From positions 1 to 64,000 of the forward strand of contig JAIXUQ010000005.1 of NCBI GenBank assembly GCA_027483465.1: DNA of 64,000 nt. Direction: 5' to 3'. This document shows positions 16,212 to 24,897 of the stretch, one piece after another (within the stretch, counting starts at the first letter, position 1; each line of letters starts with the position of its first letter). The stretch is from Sphingomonadales bacterium (GTDB lineage Bacteria; Pseudomonadota; Alphaproteobacteria; Sphingomonadales; Sphingomonadaceae). A program made the translations under genes and the position numbers. A model generated the notes under the pieces. The model was not told the DNA's origin, made no database searches, and saw only the letters and a list, made by a program, of their open reading frames with translations.

Positions 16212-17930
16212 ATGGCCGCCAAGGACCTTTCGCAGATGGATCTCAACCGGCTGGTCTGGCGCTGGTTGAAGGACATCGTGTGGCCGGAGAAGAATTATTT
16301 CTGGCTGGCGATCGTCTATGGCCTGGGCATCGCGCTGCTGGGGCTGGCGGTGCCGGTTTCGGTGCAGCTGTTGATCAACAGCATCGCCAACACGGCGCTG
16401 CCGGTGCCGCTGTTCACGCTGTCGGCGCTGCTGTTCGCGCTGCTGGTGATTTCCGGCCTGCTGTCGGTGCTGCGCATCCATCTGATGGAATTGTATCGCC
16501 GCCGCTTCATGGCGCGGCTGGTGGCCGATCTCACGCTGCGGGTGATCAATGCCGCCGATCCCTTCTTTCAGGACACCCGCCGCTTTGACCTGTTCAACCG
16601 CTATTTCGAACTGGTCAACATGCAGAAGGCGATCCCGTCGCTGCTGATCGGCGGGTTCACCATCATCCTGGGCATGATCGTCGGCTTTGTCGTCACCAGT
16701 TTCTATCACCCGTTTTTCCTGGCCTTCAACCTGGTGCTGATCGCGCTGCTGTGGGCGGTGTGGGCGCTGTGGTCGAAGGGGGCGATGAAAACCTCGATCA
16801 ATCTGAGCCACGAGAAATACAACGCGGCGCATTTCCTGGAAACCATCGGCGCTTCCAACGGCTTCTACAAGTCGGCCCGGCACATCGATTATGCGCTGAA
16901 CGGCGCGGAGCGGGTGACGGCCAATTATGTCAAGGCCCATGCCGCGCATTTCAGTTACCAGTTCCCGCAGACGATCGCGCTCTATTTCCTCTATGCCGCC
17001 GCCAGCGCCGGCCTGTTGGCGCTGGGCGGCTGGCTGGTGATCCAGGAGCAATTGTCCATCGGCCAGCTGGTGGCGGCCGAGCTGATCCTGTCGGGCGTGT
17101 TTGCCGGCATGAACAGCCTCTATTCCTATCTTGATGATCTTTATGATGCGGTCGCCTCGGTGGAGGAATTGTCGCTGCTCTATGGCCTCACGCAGGAGCC
17201 GCCGGTGCCAGCCGGGGTGGCGCCGCCACGGTCGGGCGCGCTCAGCTTCGCCCGCGTCCGCACCCGGTTGCTGGCCGGCGAGGCCGAGCTGAATTTCGAA
17301 ATTCCCGAAGCCAGCCGCCTGATCTGCCAGGGCGTGCCGGGCATGGAGCGCGCCTTTGCCGATCTGATGAAGCGGCTGGATCGGCCGGCCGCCGGCATGG
17401 TGACGATCGGCGGGGTGGACATGGCGGTGATGGACCCGCTGGCGCTGCGCAGCCAGGTGATGGTGCTGGACCGTGCCGCCATCGTCGAATCCACCATCAC
17501 GGATTATCTCACCCTGGCCAATCCCGATCGCACCGCCGCCGATCATCTCGAGGCGCTGCGGCTGGTGGGGCTGGATGACCGGGTGGCGATGCTGCCCGAT
17601 GGCATGCAGACCAAGCTGTCCTCCACCGGCGCGCCGTTCACGGTGGCCAAGATGATGCAGCTGAAACTGGCGGCCTCCATCCTGTCGGAACCGCGCATCC
17701 TGGTGATGTCCCCGCTGTTCGACACGGTGCCGCTGGCCCGGCTGCGCGCGGTGTTCGAACGGCTGGCCGGCAGCCGCACCACCGTGCTTTACTTCACCAA
17801 CCGCCCTGAGGCGGTGACGCTGGATGGCTGGCTGTGGCTGGGCCTGAAACAGCAGCTGATCACCGCCGATCAGGCCGTGTTCGATGGCCTGCGCGCTGCC
17901 GCCGGCCGGGAGACCAGCGATGGCGATTGA
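16212..17930 (+). CDS. ABC exporter-like membrane protein with a degenerate (pseudo) nucleotide-binding domain
   Basis: The 572-residue protein has a typical type IV ABC exporter membrane domain (about residues 15-315, six hydrophobic segments near 28-50, 68-90, 140-162, 165-187, 252-275 and 285-305) and then an NBD-sized domain (340-572). Every ATPase motif is broken. Walker A reads GVPGMERAF (374-382) with the Lys, Gly and Ser/Thr lost. The signature reads LSSTGAPF (469-476) instead of LSGGQ. Walker B reads RILVMSPLFD (495-504) with both acidic residues lost, and the H-loop His is Asn530. The frame is intact and the spacing normal, so this is not a frameshift. The gene leads an operon with HlyD- and TolC-type genes. 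It probably cannot hydrolyse ATP by itself; a separate active partner or a non-transport role is possible. Confidence 0.88.
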   Translation: MAAKDLSQMDLNRLVWRWLKDIVWPEKNYFWLAIVYGLGIALLGLAVPVSVQLLINSIANTALPVPLFTLSALLFALLVISGLLSVLRIHLMELYRRRFMARLVADLTLRVINAADPFFQDTRRFDLFNRYFELVNMQKAIPSLLIGGFTIILGMIVGFVVTSFYHPFFLAFNLVLIALLWAVWALWSKGAMKTSINLSHEKYNAAHFLETIGASNGFYKSARHIDYALNGAERVTANYVKAHAAHFSYQFPQTIALYFLYAAASAGLLALGGWLVIQEQLSIGQLVAAELILSGVFAGMNSLYSYLDDLYDAVASVEELSLLYGLTQEPPVPAGVAPPRSGALSFARVRTRLLAGEAELNFEIPEASRLICQGVPGMERAFADLMKRLDRPAAGMVTIGGVDMAVMDPLALRSQVMVLDRAAIVESTITDYLTLANPDRTAADHLEALRLVGLDDRVAMLPDGMQTKLSSTGAPFTVAKMMQLKLAASILSEPRILVMSPLFDTVPLARLRAVFERLAGSRTTVLYFTNRPEAVTLDGWLWLGLKQQLITADQAVFDGLRAAAGRETSDGD

Positions 17931-18999
17931 GCCGCGGACCGCCCATGCGGCCAGCTTCCCCACGCTTGCCGGCCTGCAGCCGCCGCGCATCATGCGCGTG
18001 GTGGGCTGGACGGTGATGATCGGCCTGGTGCTGTTCGGGCTGTTTATCACGCTGGTGCCCTGGGTGCAGACGGCGCAGGGATCGGGCAGCGTGATCGCCT
18101 TTGATCCGCGTGACCGGCAGCAGAACATCACCGCGCTGGTGCCCGGCCGGCTGGAGCGCTGGTATGTGACCGACGGCGCCCGCGTGAAGGCCGGTGATCC
18201 CATCGCCCGCGTGGTGGACATCGATCCCGATTTCCTGGCCCGGCTGGGGGCGGAACGCGCGCAGAAAGTGGCCGAGATTGCCGCCACCGAAGCCGCCATG
18301 GCCACCGCCATGCGCGATGTGCGCCGCATGACCACCCTTTATGGCGAAGGCCTGGCGGCGCGGCGCGACATGGAACTGGCGCAGATCAAGGTGGCCGAAT
18401 TCCGCGCCAAGATCGCCTCCTCGCGCGCCGAGATCAACAAGATCGACGTGAACTTGCGCCGCCAGTCCGAACAGATGATCCGCGCGCCGCGCGCCGGGCG
18501 CATCATGCGCGTCTCCAGCATCGATACCGCCACCATCGTCAAGCAGGGTGATCTGCTCGCCACCTTCGTGCCCGAACAGTCGCGCCGGGTGGTGGAGCTT
18601 TATGTCGATGGCCGCGATGTGCCGCTGATCCATGTCGGCCGCCGGGTGCGGCTGGAATTCGAAGGCTGGCCGGCGATCCAGTTTTCCGGCTGGCCATCGG
18701 TGGCCAAGGGCTATTTCGATGGCCAGGTGGCGGCGGTGGATCTCAACGCCTCGCCCAACGGCCTGTTCCGCCTGCTGGTCACCGAAAGCCCGGATCGGGA
18801 TCCCTGGCCGGATGAACGCTCGGTGCGGCTGGGCGCCAAGGTGCGCGGCTGGGTGCAGATGAACACCGTGCCGATCTGGTTCGAACTGTGGCGGCTGCTG
18901 AACGATTTCCCGCTGCAATTCACCCGCCCGGGGGCCAGCCCGGCCGAAAACGGCATGCCCAAGGCTGATGCCAAGGCCGATGATGCCAAGGCGAAATAA
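17920..18999 (+). CDS. HlyD-family membrane fusion (periplasmic adaptor) protein
   Basis: The 359-residue protein has one membrane segment near residues 26-48 after a short cytoplasmic tail. An N-terminal lipoyl-like half follows (QNITALVPGRLERWYVTDGARVKAGDPIARV), then a helical hairpin of about 100 residues with a coiled-coil pattern, and the second half-lipoyl segment (IRAPRAGRIMRV, KQGDLLATFVPE). A beta-barrel domain completes it. This is the adaptor architecture of type I secretion and related exporters. It bridges the inner-membrane ABC protein and the outer-membrane channel. ATG 17920 overlaps the end of the ABC gene by 11 nt. The C-terminal tail is charged and repetitive (KADAKADDAKAK). 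Confidence 0.88.
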   Translation: MAIEPRTAHAASFPTLAGLQPPRIMRVVGWTVMIGLVLFGLFITLVPWVQTAQGSGSVIAFDPRDRQQNITALVPGRLERWYVTDGARVKAGDPIARVVDIDPDFLARLGAERAQKVAEIAATEAAMATAMRDVRRMTTLYGEGLAARRDMELAQIKVAEFRAKIASSRAEINKIDVNLRRQSEQMIRAPRAGRIMRVSSIDTATIVKQGDLLATFVPEQSRRVVELYVDGRDVPLIHVGRRVRLEFEGWPAIQFSGWPSVAKGYFDGQVAAVDLNASPNGLFRLLVTESPDRDPWPDERSVRLGAKVRGWVQMNTVPIWFELWRLLNDFPLQFTRPGASPAENGMPKADAKADDAKAK

Positions 19000-20509
19000 T
19001 CGGGCGGCGTGCGGGTTGGCGCTGCTGCTGCTGGCTGCCCCGGCGGTGGCTCCCGCGGCCGCGCAGGAGGCTCCGCGCGCCTCGCAGCCGCTCAGCGGCC
19101 GGCCGGCGGCCAGCCCGGCGCTGGAGGCGGCGGCCCGCACCGCAGCGGCGCCGCTGCCCGAGGCCGCCGCCGTCCTCAGCCTTGACGCGCTGCTGGCCAA
19201 CAGCCGCTATCACGCGCCGCAGGTGCTGGAAGCGCTGGCCCGGGTGCGCGGCGCCGAAGCCCGCCTGCTCACCACCGAAGGCGCGTTCGACACGCTGTTC
19301 AGCGCCAATGCCGACACGCGGCCCACCGGCTTTTTCGATGGCGCCACCGCCGGGGTCCGGCTCAGCCAGCCGCTCGTCGGCAATGGCGGCAATGTCTATG
19401 CCGGCTATGACATCGCGCGCGGGCGGTTTTCCAGTTCGCAGGCCAGCAGCAACACCGCGCTCTATGGCCGGGTCACGCTGGGCACGCTGTTTTCGCTGCT
19501 GCGTGACCGCGACATCGACGAGCGGCGCTTCAACCGGACACTGGCCATCGGCGATGTGGAACTGGCCGACAATGACCGGCTGGTGGTGGCGATCGGCGTG
19601 CAGGCGCGCGCCATTGCCGCCTGGAACAACTGGGTGATCGCCGGCCAGCGTCTCACCGTGTTCAAGGGCCTGCTGCAACTGGCGCTTGACCGGCAGGCCG
19701 GGTTCAAGCGGCAGGTGGCCGAAGGCCTGCGCCCGGCCGTGCTGCTCACCGAGAATGAGCAGAATATCCTGCGCCGGCAGACGTTGGTGGTGCAGGCCGA
19801 ACAATCGCTGCAACAGGCGGCGATCGCCCTGTCCTTGTTCTGGCGCGATGCCGATGGCAACCCGCTGGTGCCCGGCCCCGAGCAATTGCCGCGCAGCCTG
19901 CCCGCGCCGCTGCCGGTGGCCGAGGATGTGATGGCGGCGCTGGAAAACCGCCCTGATCTCAGGGTGGTTGACGTGCGCATCACCCAGGCCCGGCAGCGGC
20001 TGGCGCTTGATCGCAACAATTTCCTGCCCCGCCTCGATCTCAGGGCCGAGGTGAACCAGTATCTGGGCGAGGCCGGGCTGGCGGGCCGCGCCTATACCGG
20101 CACCGAAAGCCGGCTTGGCCTCACGCTCAGCGTGCCGATCCAGCAGCGCACGGCGCGCGGCCGGCTGGATCAGACGCGGGCCGATCTGGATGGCTTCCAG
20201 CAGCGCCGCCGCTTCATCGAGGACCAGATTCGCATCGAGATCGGCAATCTTTCGGTGGCCGCACGGCAGGCCCGCCGCCTGCTGGGCATCGCCATCGACG
20301 AGGCTGACCGGGCCCTGACCATGGCCAGCGCCGAGCGCCGCCGCTTCCAGGAAGGCGCGTCGGATTTCTTCGTCGTCAACCTGCGCGAGGAGGCCGCCGC
20401 CGATGCCCAGGTGCGGCGGCTGGATGCCGCCTTCCGCCAGATCGTCGCCCATGCCGATCTGGCCGCCGCCACGGCCGATCTGAAGGCGCTTGGCCTTTCA
20501 GGCAGTTGA
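18983..20509 (+). CDS. TolC-family outer-membrane efflux/secretion channel
   Basis: The 508-residue protein has a signal peptide (about residues 1-28, cleavage near AAAQ/E) and the duplicated helical/beta layout of TolC-type channels. It shows LSQPLVGNGGNVYAGYDIARG, RQVAEGLRPAVLLTENEQNILRRQ and the second-repeat ENRPDLRVVDVRITQARQRLALDRNNFLPRLDL, which is typical of the family. Its start overlaps the HlyD gene. ATG 18983 was preferred because AAGG lies six bases before it; ATGs at 18968 and 18980 are also in frame. Together with the two upstream genes it forms a complete envelope-spanning export apparatus. No linked substrate with RTX repeats or protease was seen. Confidence 0.88.
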   Translation: MPRRNNRAACGLALLLLAAPAVAPAAAQEAPRASQPLSGRPAASPALEAAARTAAAPLPEAAAVLSLDALLANSRYHAPQVLEALARVRGAEARLLTTEGAFDTLFSANADTRPTGFFDGATAGVRLSQPLVGNGGNVYAGYDIARGRFSSSQASSNTALYGRVTLGTLFSLLRDRDIDERRFNRTLAIGDVELADNDRLVVAIGVQARAIAAWNNWVIAGQRLTVFKGLLQLALDRQAGFKRQVAEGLRPAVLLTENEQNILRRQTLVVQAEQSLQQAAIALSLFWRDADGNPLVPGPEQLPRSLPAPLPVAEDVMAALENRPDLRVVDVRITQARQRLALDRNNFLPRLDLRAEVNQYLGEAGLAGRAYTGTESRLGLTLSVPIQQRTARGRLDQTRADLDGFQQRRRFIEDQIRIEIGNLSVAARQARRLLGIAIDEADRALTMASAERRRFQEGASDFFVVNLREEAAADAQVRRLDAAFRQIVAHADLAAATADLKALGLSGS

Positions 20510-20562
20510 CCTCGGCCGAAAGTGGGGTTGCAGCGGCCGGCCGGCAGTGGCAGGCAGAGGCC

Positions 20563-20910
20563 ATGGCCGCGCGCCCGCCCGGAGTGATGTTTGTTGCCGC
20601 CTGCCTGGCGGCGCTGCTGCTGCGCCTGCTGGTGCCGGCGGGCTGGATGCCGGTGGCCGGCAATCCGGCGCTGCTCAGCCTGTGCAGCACGGCGGCGGCC
20701 GGGCCGGCGGCCGATCTGCCCGGTGATGCCGATGCCGGCCCCTGCGGCTTTGCCCTGGCGCTGGGCCCGGCGCTGCTGGCCCCACCGCCGCTGCTGTTGC
20801 CGGCGCTGCTGCTGGCCGGCCTGTTGCTGCTGGCCGGGCCGCTGCCGATCGTGCCGCGCCGGGCCCGGCTGCGCCTGCGCCCGCCCGGCCAGGGCCCGCC
20901 CCTTTGCTGA
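20563..20910 (+). CDS. DUF2946-like small membrane protein
   Basis: The predicted 115-residue protein has an N-terminal hydrophobic stretch with LLLRLLVPAGWMPVAG, the hallmark opening of DUF2946 proteins. A Cys-containing middle (LLSLCST, GPCGFALAL), a second hydrophobic region rich in Leu and Pro, and a basic Pro/Arg tail follow. DUF2946 genes are often found beside copper-handling genes, and here a PCu(A)C-type chaperone follows after 53 nt. The function is unknown. ATG 20563 was chosen because AGAGG lies just upstream; an in-frame TTG further upstream would add residues that do not look like the family. Confidence 0.6.
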   Translation: MAARPPGVMFVAACLAALLLRLLVPAGWMPVAGNPALLSLCSTAAAGPAADLPGDADAGPCGFALALGPALLAPPPLLLPALLLAGLLLLAGPLPIVPRRARLRLRPPGQGPPLC

Positions 20911-20963
20911 ACGCCGCTGCCGGCCCGGTGCCGGCCTGTTGTGTGACGCAAGGGAGTTTTTCC

Positions 20964-21422
20964 ATGAAAGCATTGGCCTTTTTTCTGGCAGCCGGCCTTG
21001 CCGGCAGCGCTGCCGCCCATGAATATCGCGTGGGCAGCCTGCATATCGATCATCCGGTGATCCGGGTGGCCAGCCCGGTCTCCAAGACCGGCGCCGGTTT
21101 TCTGACCATCGTCAACCGCGGCAAGCAGCCGGACCGCTTGGTGGCGGTGATCACCGATGCCGCCAACCGCGCCGATCTGCACGGCACCATCCAGCAGGGC
21201 AATGTGATGCAGATGCGCGCCCAGGCCGATGGCGTGCCGATCCCGGCCGGCGGCACGGTGACATTCGCGCCCGGCGGCCTGCACGTGATGTTCATCGGCC
21301 TGAAAGCCCCGGTGCCCGATGGTCGGATGATCAAGGCCCGGCTGCAATTTGCCCGCGCCGGAGCCGTTGATGTGGCGTTCAAGGCCGAAGGCGCAGCGGC
21401 CGCTCAACACCACCAGCATTGA
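20964..21422 (+). CDS. PCu(A)C-type periplasmic copper chaperone
   Basis: The 152-residue protein has a signal peptide (residues 1-18, AAA/H) and the cupredoxin-like PCu(A)C domain. The copper ligand pattern is visible as ADLHGTIQQGNVMQM, giving a His and Met residues, and as GGLHVMFIGL, giving the His-x-Met pair. Proteins of this family deliver Cu(I) to the CuA centre of cytochrome oxidase. A His-rich tail (QHHQH) ends the protein and may add metal binding. A good ribosome site (AAGGGAG) precedes ATG 20964. It sits between a DUF2946-like gene and a cytochrome c gene, consistent with copper supply to respiration. Confidence 0.85.
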   Translation: MKALAFFLAAGLAGSAAAHEYRVGSLHIDHPVIRVASPVSKTGAGFLTIVNRGKQPDRLVAVITDAANRADLHGTIQQGNVMQMRAQADGVPIPAGGTVTFAPGGLHVMFIGLKAPVPDGRMIKARLQFARAGAVDVAFKAEGAAAAQHHQH

Positions 21423-21465
21423 TGTTCAACCCCAACCACGTGCAACCCAGACGAGGAGACTGACG

Positions 21466-21831
21466 ATGAAGATGATGATGACCGCCGCCGCCCTGGCCGC
21501 GGTGGCGCTGGCCGCCCCGGCCGCCGCCCAGGATGCCGCCGCTGGCGAGAAGGCCTTCGTGGTGTGCAAGGCCTGCCATGCCGTGGCCGCTGGCCAGAAC
21601 CGCATCGGCCCGTCGCTGGCCGGTGTCGTTGGCCGCAAGGCCGGCACCTATGCCGGCTTCAGCTATTCGGCCGCGATGAAGGGCAAGGGCGTGAGCTGGA
21701 CCGAGGCCAATCTCGACACCTATCTCACCAAGCCGTCGGCCTATGTGCCGGGCACCAAGATGGCCTTTGCCGGCATCGCCGATGCCAAGAAGCGCAAGGA
21801 CGTGATCGCTTACCTCAAGACGCTGAAGTAA
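21466..21831 (+). CDS. Soluble class I cytochrome c (cytochrome c2-like)
   Basis: The 121-residue protein has a signal peptide (about residues 1-21, APAAAQ) and a single heme-binding motif CKACH near residue 35. The axial Met is in PGTKMAFAGI, and the protein ends in a helix with DVIAYLKTLK. This is the standard mitochondrial-type cytochrome c/c2 layout. It should carry electrons in the periplasm. A GAGGAG ribosome site precedes ATG 21466. It may serve the terminal oxidase or accept electrons from periplasmic dehydrogenases such as the molybdenum hydroxylase encoded just beyond; that link is inferred from proximity only. Confidence 0.9.
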   Translation: MKMMMTAAALAAVALAAPAAAQDAAAGEKAFVVCKACHAVAAGQNRIGPSLAGVVGRKAGTYAGFSYSAAMKGKGVSWTEANLDTYLTKPSAYVPGTKMAFAGIADAKKRKDVIAYLKTLK

Positions 21832-21858
21832 GCCGACGCGGGCCGCCGGCCGGGCCTG

Positions 21859-22057
21859 GAGCATTTTCCGATCAATCTGGATCGGCGGCACGGCGCGGAA
21901 TTTGGTTTGTGGCAAGGAGCGAGGAGGGCGCGATGCGCAATCCATCGCAATGGGCATCGCAACCGACGAGCGACGCTGCCACAGGTCAAAGTCCGCCCGC
22001 CCCGCAGGGGTCGCCGGAACGGCGATGACGCTGGTTCAGATTGGTCGGGAAGTGCTC
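21859..22057. repeat. 199-bp non-coding element with inverted-repeat ends (MITE-like)
   Basis: The left end GAGCATTTTCCGATCAATCT (21859-21878) and the reverse complement of the right end (GAGCACTTCCCGACCAATCT) match at 17 of 20 positions. Inside, TGTGGCA and TGCCACA form a second inverted pair, and several GATGCG/CGCAAT patches can fold. No reading frame of note is inside. The right end touches the stop codon of the DUF2490 gene. Structure and composition suggest a dispersed non-autonomous repeat. Confidence 0.65.
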
Positions 22058-22722
22058 TAGCCCAGCCGGCGGTTCAGCGTGATGTTGATGACATGATTGC
22101 CCGGGTTGCGGCCCGGCCGGTTGACATATTGGTGCATATAGCCGGCCTCAAGATTGAGGCGCGGGCTGAGCGGTTGCAGCCAGCCGGCAAAGCTGCGCTG
22201 CTGGTCAAAGCCGGCGCGGGCACCCCAATCGGTGCTGTTCAGCGCCACGAACGTCTCGCTCATCAGCAAGGGCCCGGCCGTGCCCTTGCCGCGCAGCGGC
22301 AGTTGCAGCCGCCACAGCATGCGCAGCCGCCAGCCCAGATCATCGGCATTTTCAAATGTCCGCTCCTCCAGCCGCCAGCGGGTGATGAGGGCATGGCCAT
22401 TGCCGCGCCGCACCACGGGGGCCATGAACTGCTGCCACAGCCGATGCTCGTCACTGCTGATGCCCGGCGCCGGATTGTTGTGCTGGTAATGATAGCCGGC
22501 GTGCAGATCGATATCATGCTTCAGCCGCACGCCCAGCGCGCCGCGCGCCACGAACTGGCCAAGCCGGCCGGCATCGCTGGTGAAGCGCGGCTGCACCTCG
22601 GCCCACAGCAGCAGCTTGCCGTCCACCGGCCCCTGCAGCAGCAGCGTGTTCCAGCTTTGCACATCCTGTGCCGCCGCCGCTGTCGCCAGCAGCATCGCGG
22701 CCAGGGCCGCCAGCCTGCGCAC
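22057..22722 (-). CDS. DUF2490 family predicted outer-membrane beta-barrel protein
   Basis: The 221-residue protein has a signal peptide (RRLAALAAMLLATAAAAQD) and then alternating amphipathic strands typical of DUF2490. It shows LWAEVQPRFT, RGALGVRLKHDIDLHAGYHYQHN, RWRLEERTF, WRLRMLWRLQLPL and a final NHVINITLNRRLG. The last residues fit an outer-membrane barrel. The function is unknown. GTG 22722 lies only four bases after the stop of the molybdenum hydroxylase large subunit, so it is part of that operon. The signal peptide would also work from an ATG nine codons later. The stop codon shares a base with the end of the inverted-repeat element. Confidence 0.7.
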   Translation of the reverse strand: MRRLAALAAMLLATAAAAQDVQSWNTLLLQGPVDGKLLLWAEVQPRFTSDAGRLGQFVARGALGVRLKHDIDLHAGYHYQHNNPAPGISSDEHRLWQQFMAPVVRRGNGHALITRWRLEERTFENADDLGWRLRMLWRLQLPLRGKGTAGPLLMSETFVALNSTDWGARAGFDQQRSFAGWLQPLSPRLNLEAGYMHQYVNRPGRNPGNHVINITLNRRLG

Positions 22723-22726
22723 CGGT

Positions 22727-24889
22727 TCAGGCCTTGAGCGCGGAAAAATCGAACGGCAGCTTGCGCAGGCGCACGCCGGTGGCGGCAAAGATCGCATTGG
22801 CCAGCGCCGGGGCCACCGCCGGATAAGCCGGCTCACCCAAGCCGGTGACGGCATAATCGGGCGTGAGGAAGGCCACCTCGATCGGCGGCGCCTCGTCCAT
22901 GCGCAGCAGCGGCAGATCGCCGAAATTGCGCTGCTCGATGGCGCCATCGGCAAAGGTGACAGCGTGGTTGCGGCAGGCATTGAGCGCATCGAGCACACTG
23001 CCCTGCACCTGGTTGAGGGCACCGGCGGGATTGACAATCTGCCGCCCGACATCGCCGGCCACCCAGATTTTCGCCACCTTCACCTCGCCCGCCGTTGACA
23101 CGCTGGCCTCGATCACATTGGCGAAATAGCCCAGGTGGCTGAAATGGAAGCCGATGCCGAGCCCGGTGCGGGCCGGCAGCTTGCGGCCCCAGCCGGCCAT
23201 GGCAGCCGCCTTGTCGAGCACGGCGCGCATGCGGCCGGTGTTGTAGCTGCCGCGGCTGGCGGGATCGCCGATGATCCGCGCCGGGCCGAGGAAATCGCGG
23301 CGGAATTGCAACGGATCGGCCCCGGCGGCATGGGCCAGTTCATCGATGAAGCCCTGGGTGACAAAGCCGAAGGCGTTGTTGCCGGGGGCGCGCAGGAAGC
23401 CGGTGGTGTGGATCAGCGGCAGGATGGTGGCGCCCACGCGGAAATGATCGACCATGCCGGCCGGGAAATCGGCCGGGCCGATGCCGGCGGCGCGGGCGAA
23501 CTTGCCATCGCGGCCAAAGCTGATGAAATGATTGTCCCACGCGATGCAGCGGCCGGATGCGTCCAGCCCGGCTTCCAGATGGTGCCAGCCGCCGGGGCGC
23601 AGGAAATCCTGGGTCACGTCGTCCTCGCGGGTCCAGGTCAGCTTCACCGGCCGGCCGGCGGCGCGGGCGATCCAGGCCGCTTCCACCATGTAATCATTCT
23701 GCAGGCGCCGGCCAAAGCCGCCGCCCACGCGCAGCATGTGGATGGTGATGTTTTCCGGCGGCACGCCCAGCGCCTTGGCCACCGCCAGCCGGCCAGGTTC
23801 GGGATTCTGGGTGGGGGCCCAGATTTCCACCGTGGTGCCGCTCACCCGCGCCGTGCAGTTGATCGGTTCCAGCGGCAGGTGCGGGATGAAGGGATATTCA
23901 TAGGTGGCGCTCACCCGCCGGGCCGCGCCGGCCAGCGCCGCTGCGGCATCGCCGGCGCTGTGCACCGGCAGCGCCGGGGGCTTGCCTTTGGCGGCGGCGG
24001 CCATCGCCGCCCAGGCCGTTGTCGATTGCGCGGCGGCCGGGCTGTCGGTCCATTCCACCTTCAGGCCGTTGCGGGCGCGCTGGGCATGCCAGGTGGTGTC
24101 GGCCAGGATGGCCACGCCGCCGGCCAGCCCTTCATATTCGTCGCTGGCCGGCACGATGAAGGCATCGCGCACGCCCGGCATCGCCTTCACGGCATCCAGG
24201 TTGGCCGATTTCACCGCCGCGCGCTGCACGCCGGATTTGTGGAAGGCGGCGTGCAGCATCCCCGGCAGCACGGCATCAATGCCATAGGCCTGCTGGCCGC
24301 TGACGATGGCGCGGTTGTTCACGCCGGGCTGGAACGTTCCGATGAGGCGGAAACTCTTCGGGTCCTTCACCGCCACCTTGGCCAGATCGGGGGCCGGCAG
24401 GGCGCTGGCAGCGGCGGCAAAGCGGCCATAGGGGGCGCGGCGCTTGCCGTGGACCACCTGGCCGCGATCGGTTTGCAGTTCGGCCAGCGGCACGCCCCAT
24501 TCGCTGGCGGCCGCGCTCAGGATCATGGCGCGGGCGGCGGCGCCCACCCGGCGCATATTCTCATAATGGGTGGGCATCGCCTGTGAACCGCCGGCCACCT
24601 GCCGGCCATAGGTCTTGGCGTCGGCGATGGTCGGCACGATCTCCACAGCGGCCCAATCGGCGTCAAGCTCCTCGGCGATCACCATCGGCAGGCTGGTGCG
24701 GATGCCCTGGCCCACTTCGGGATTGCTGGCCATGATGCGGATGCGCCCGGTGGGCGGGATCACCACCCAGGCGTTGAGCTGGCCGGGTTCGGCCGCGTCG
24801 GCGGCGCCGGGCGACAGGCCAAGGCAGAGGCCTCCCCCCACGGCGGCACTGGCAAACAGGAAGCTGCGGCGGGAAAGCGCGATGGTCAT
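22727..24889 (-). CDS. Periplasmic molybdenum hydroxylase large subunit, IorB-like (copy 2 of the operon)
   Basis: The 720-residue protein has a twin-arginine signal (LSRRSFLFASAAVGG) and the full xanthine dehydrogenase/isoquinoline 1-oxidoreductase beta-type fold. Cofactor segments visible are [64 protein letters not shown] and the late [18 protein letters not shown]. It should bind molybdopterin-cytosine dinucleotide and hydroxylate an N-heterocycle or oxidise an aldehyde. It shares the same blocks with the copy directly upstream and looks about half identical to it, so the two are tandem paralogues. It starts eight bases after the first copy ends. Substrate is not predictable. Confidence 0.88.
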   Translation of the reverse strand: MTIALSRRSFLFASAAVGGGLCLGLSPGAADAAEPGQLNAWVVIPPTGRIRIMASNPEVGQGIRTSLPMVIAEELDADWAAVEIVPTIADAKTYGRQVAGGSQAMPTHYENMRRVGAAARAMILSAAASEWGVPLAELQTDRGQVVHGKRRAPYGRFAAAASALPAPDLAKVAVKDPKSFRLIGTFQPGVNNRAIVSGQQAYGIDAVLPGMLHAAFHKSGVQRAAVKSANLDAVKAMPGVRDAFIVPASDEYEGLAGGVAILADTTWHAQRARNGLKVEWTDSPAAAQSTTAWAAMAAAAKGKPPALPVHSAGDAAAALAGAARRVSATYEYPFIPHLPLEPINCTARVSGTTVEIWAPTQNPEPGRLAVAKALGVPPENITIHMLRVGGGFGRRLQNDYMVEAAWIARAAGRPVKLTWTREDDVTQDFLRPGGWHHLEAGLDASGRCIAWDNHFISFGRDGKFARAAGIGPADFPAGMVDHFRVGATILPLIHTTGFLRAPGNNAFGFVTQGFIDELAHAAGADPLQFRRDFLGPARIIGDPASRGSYNTGRMRAVLDKAAAMAGWGRKLPARTGLGIGFHFSHLGYFANVIEASVSTAGEVKVAKIWVAGDVGRQIVNPAGALNQVQGSVLDALNACRNHAVTFADGAIEQRNFGDLPLLRMDEAPPIEVAFLTPDYAVTGLGEPAYPAVAPALANAIFAATGVRLRKLPFDFSALKA

Positions 24890-24897
24890 GGCGGCCC

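Noticed and set aside
16212-17930. ABC gene as a frameshifted pseudogene
   Set aside because: The frame is continuous, domain lengths are normal, codon use matches the neighbours and downstream genes are coupled. The lost motifs are substitutions, not the result of an indel.
16104-18335. 743-codon open frame antisense to the ABC and HlyD genes
   Set aside because: The product is rich in His, Gln and Arg without domains. The sense strand has conserved membrane and adaptor features.
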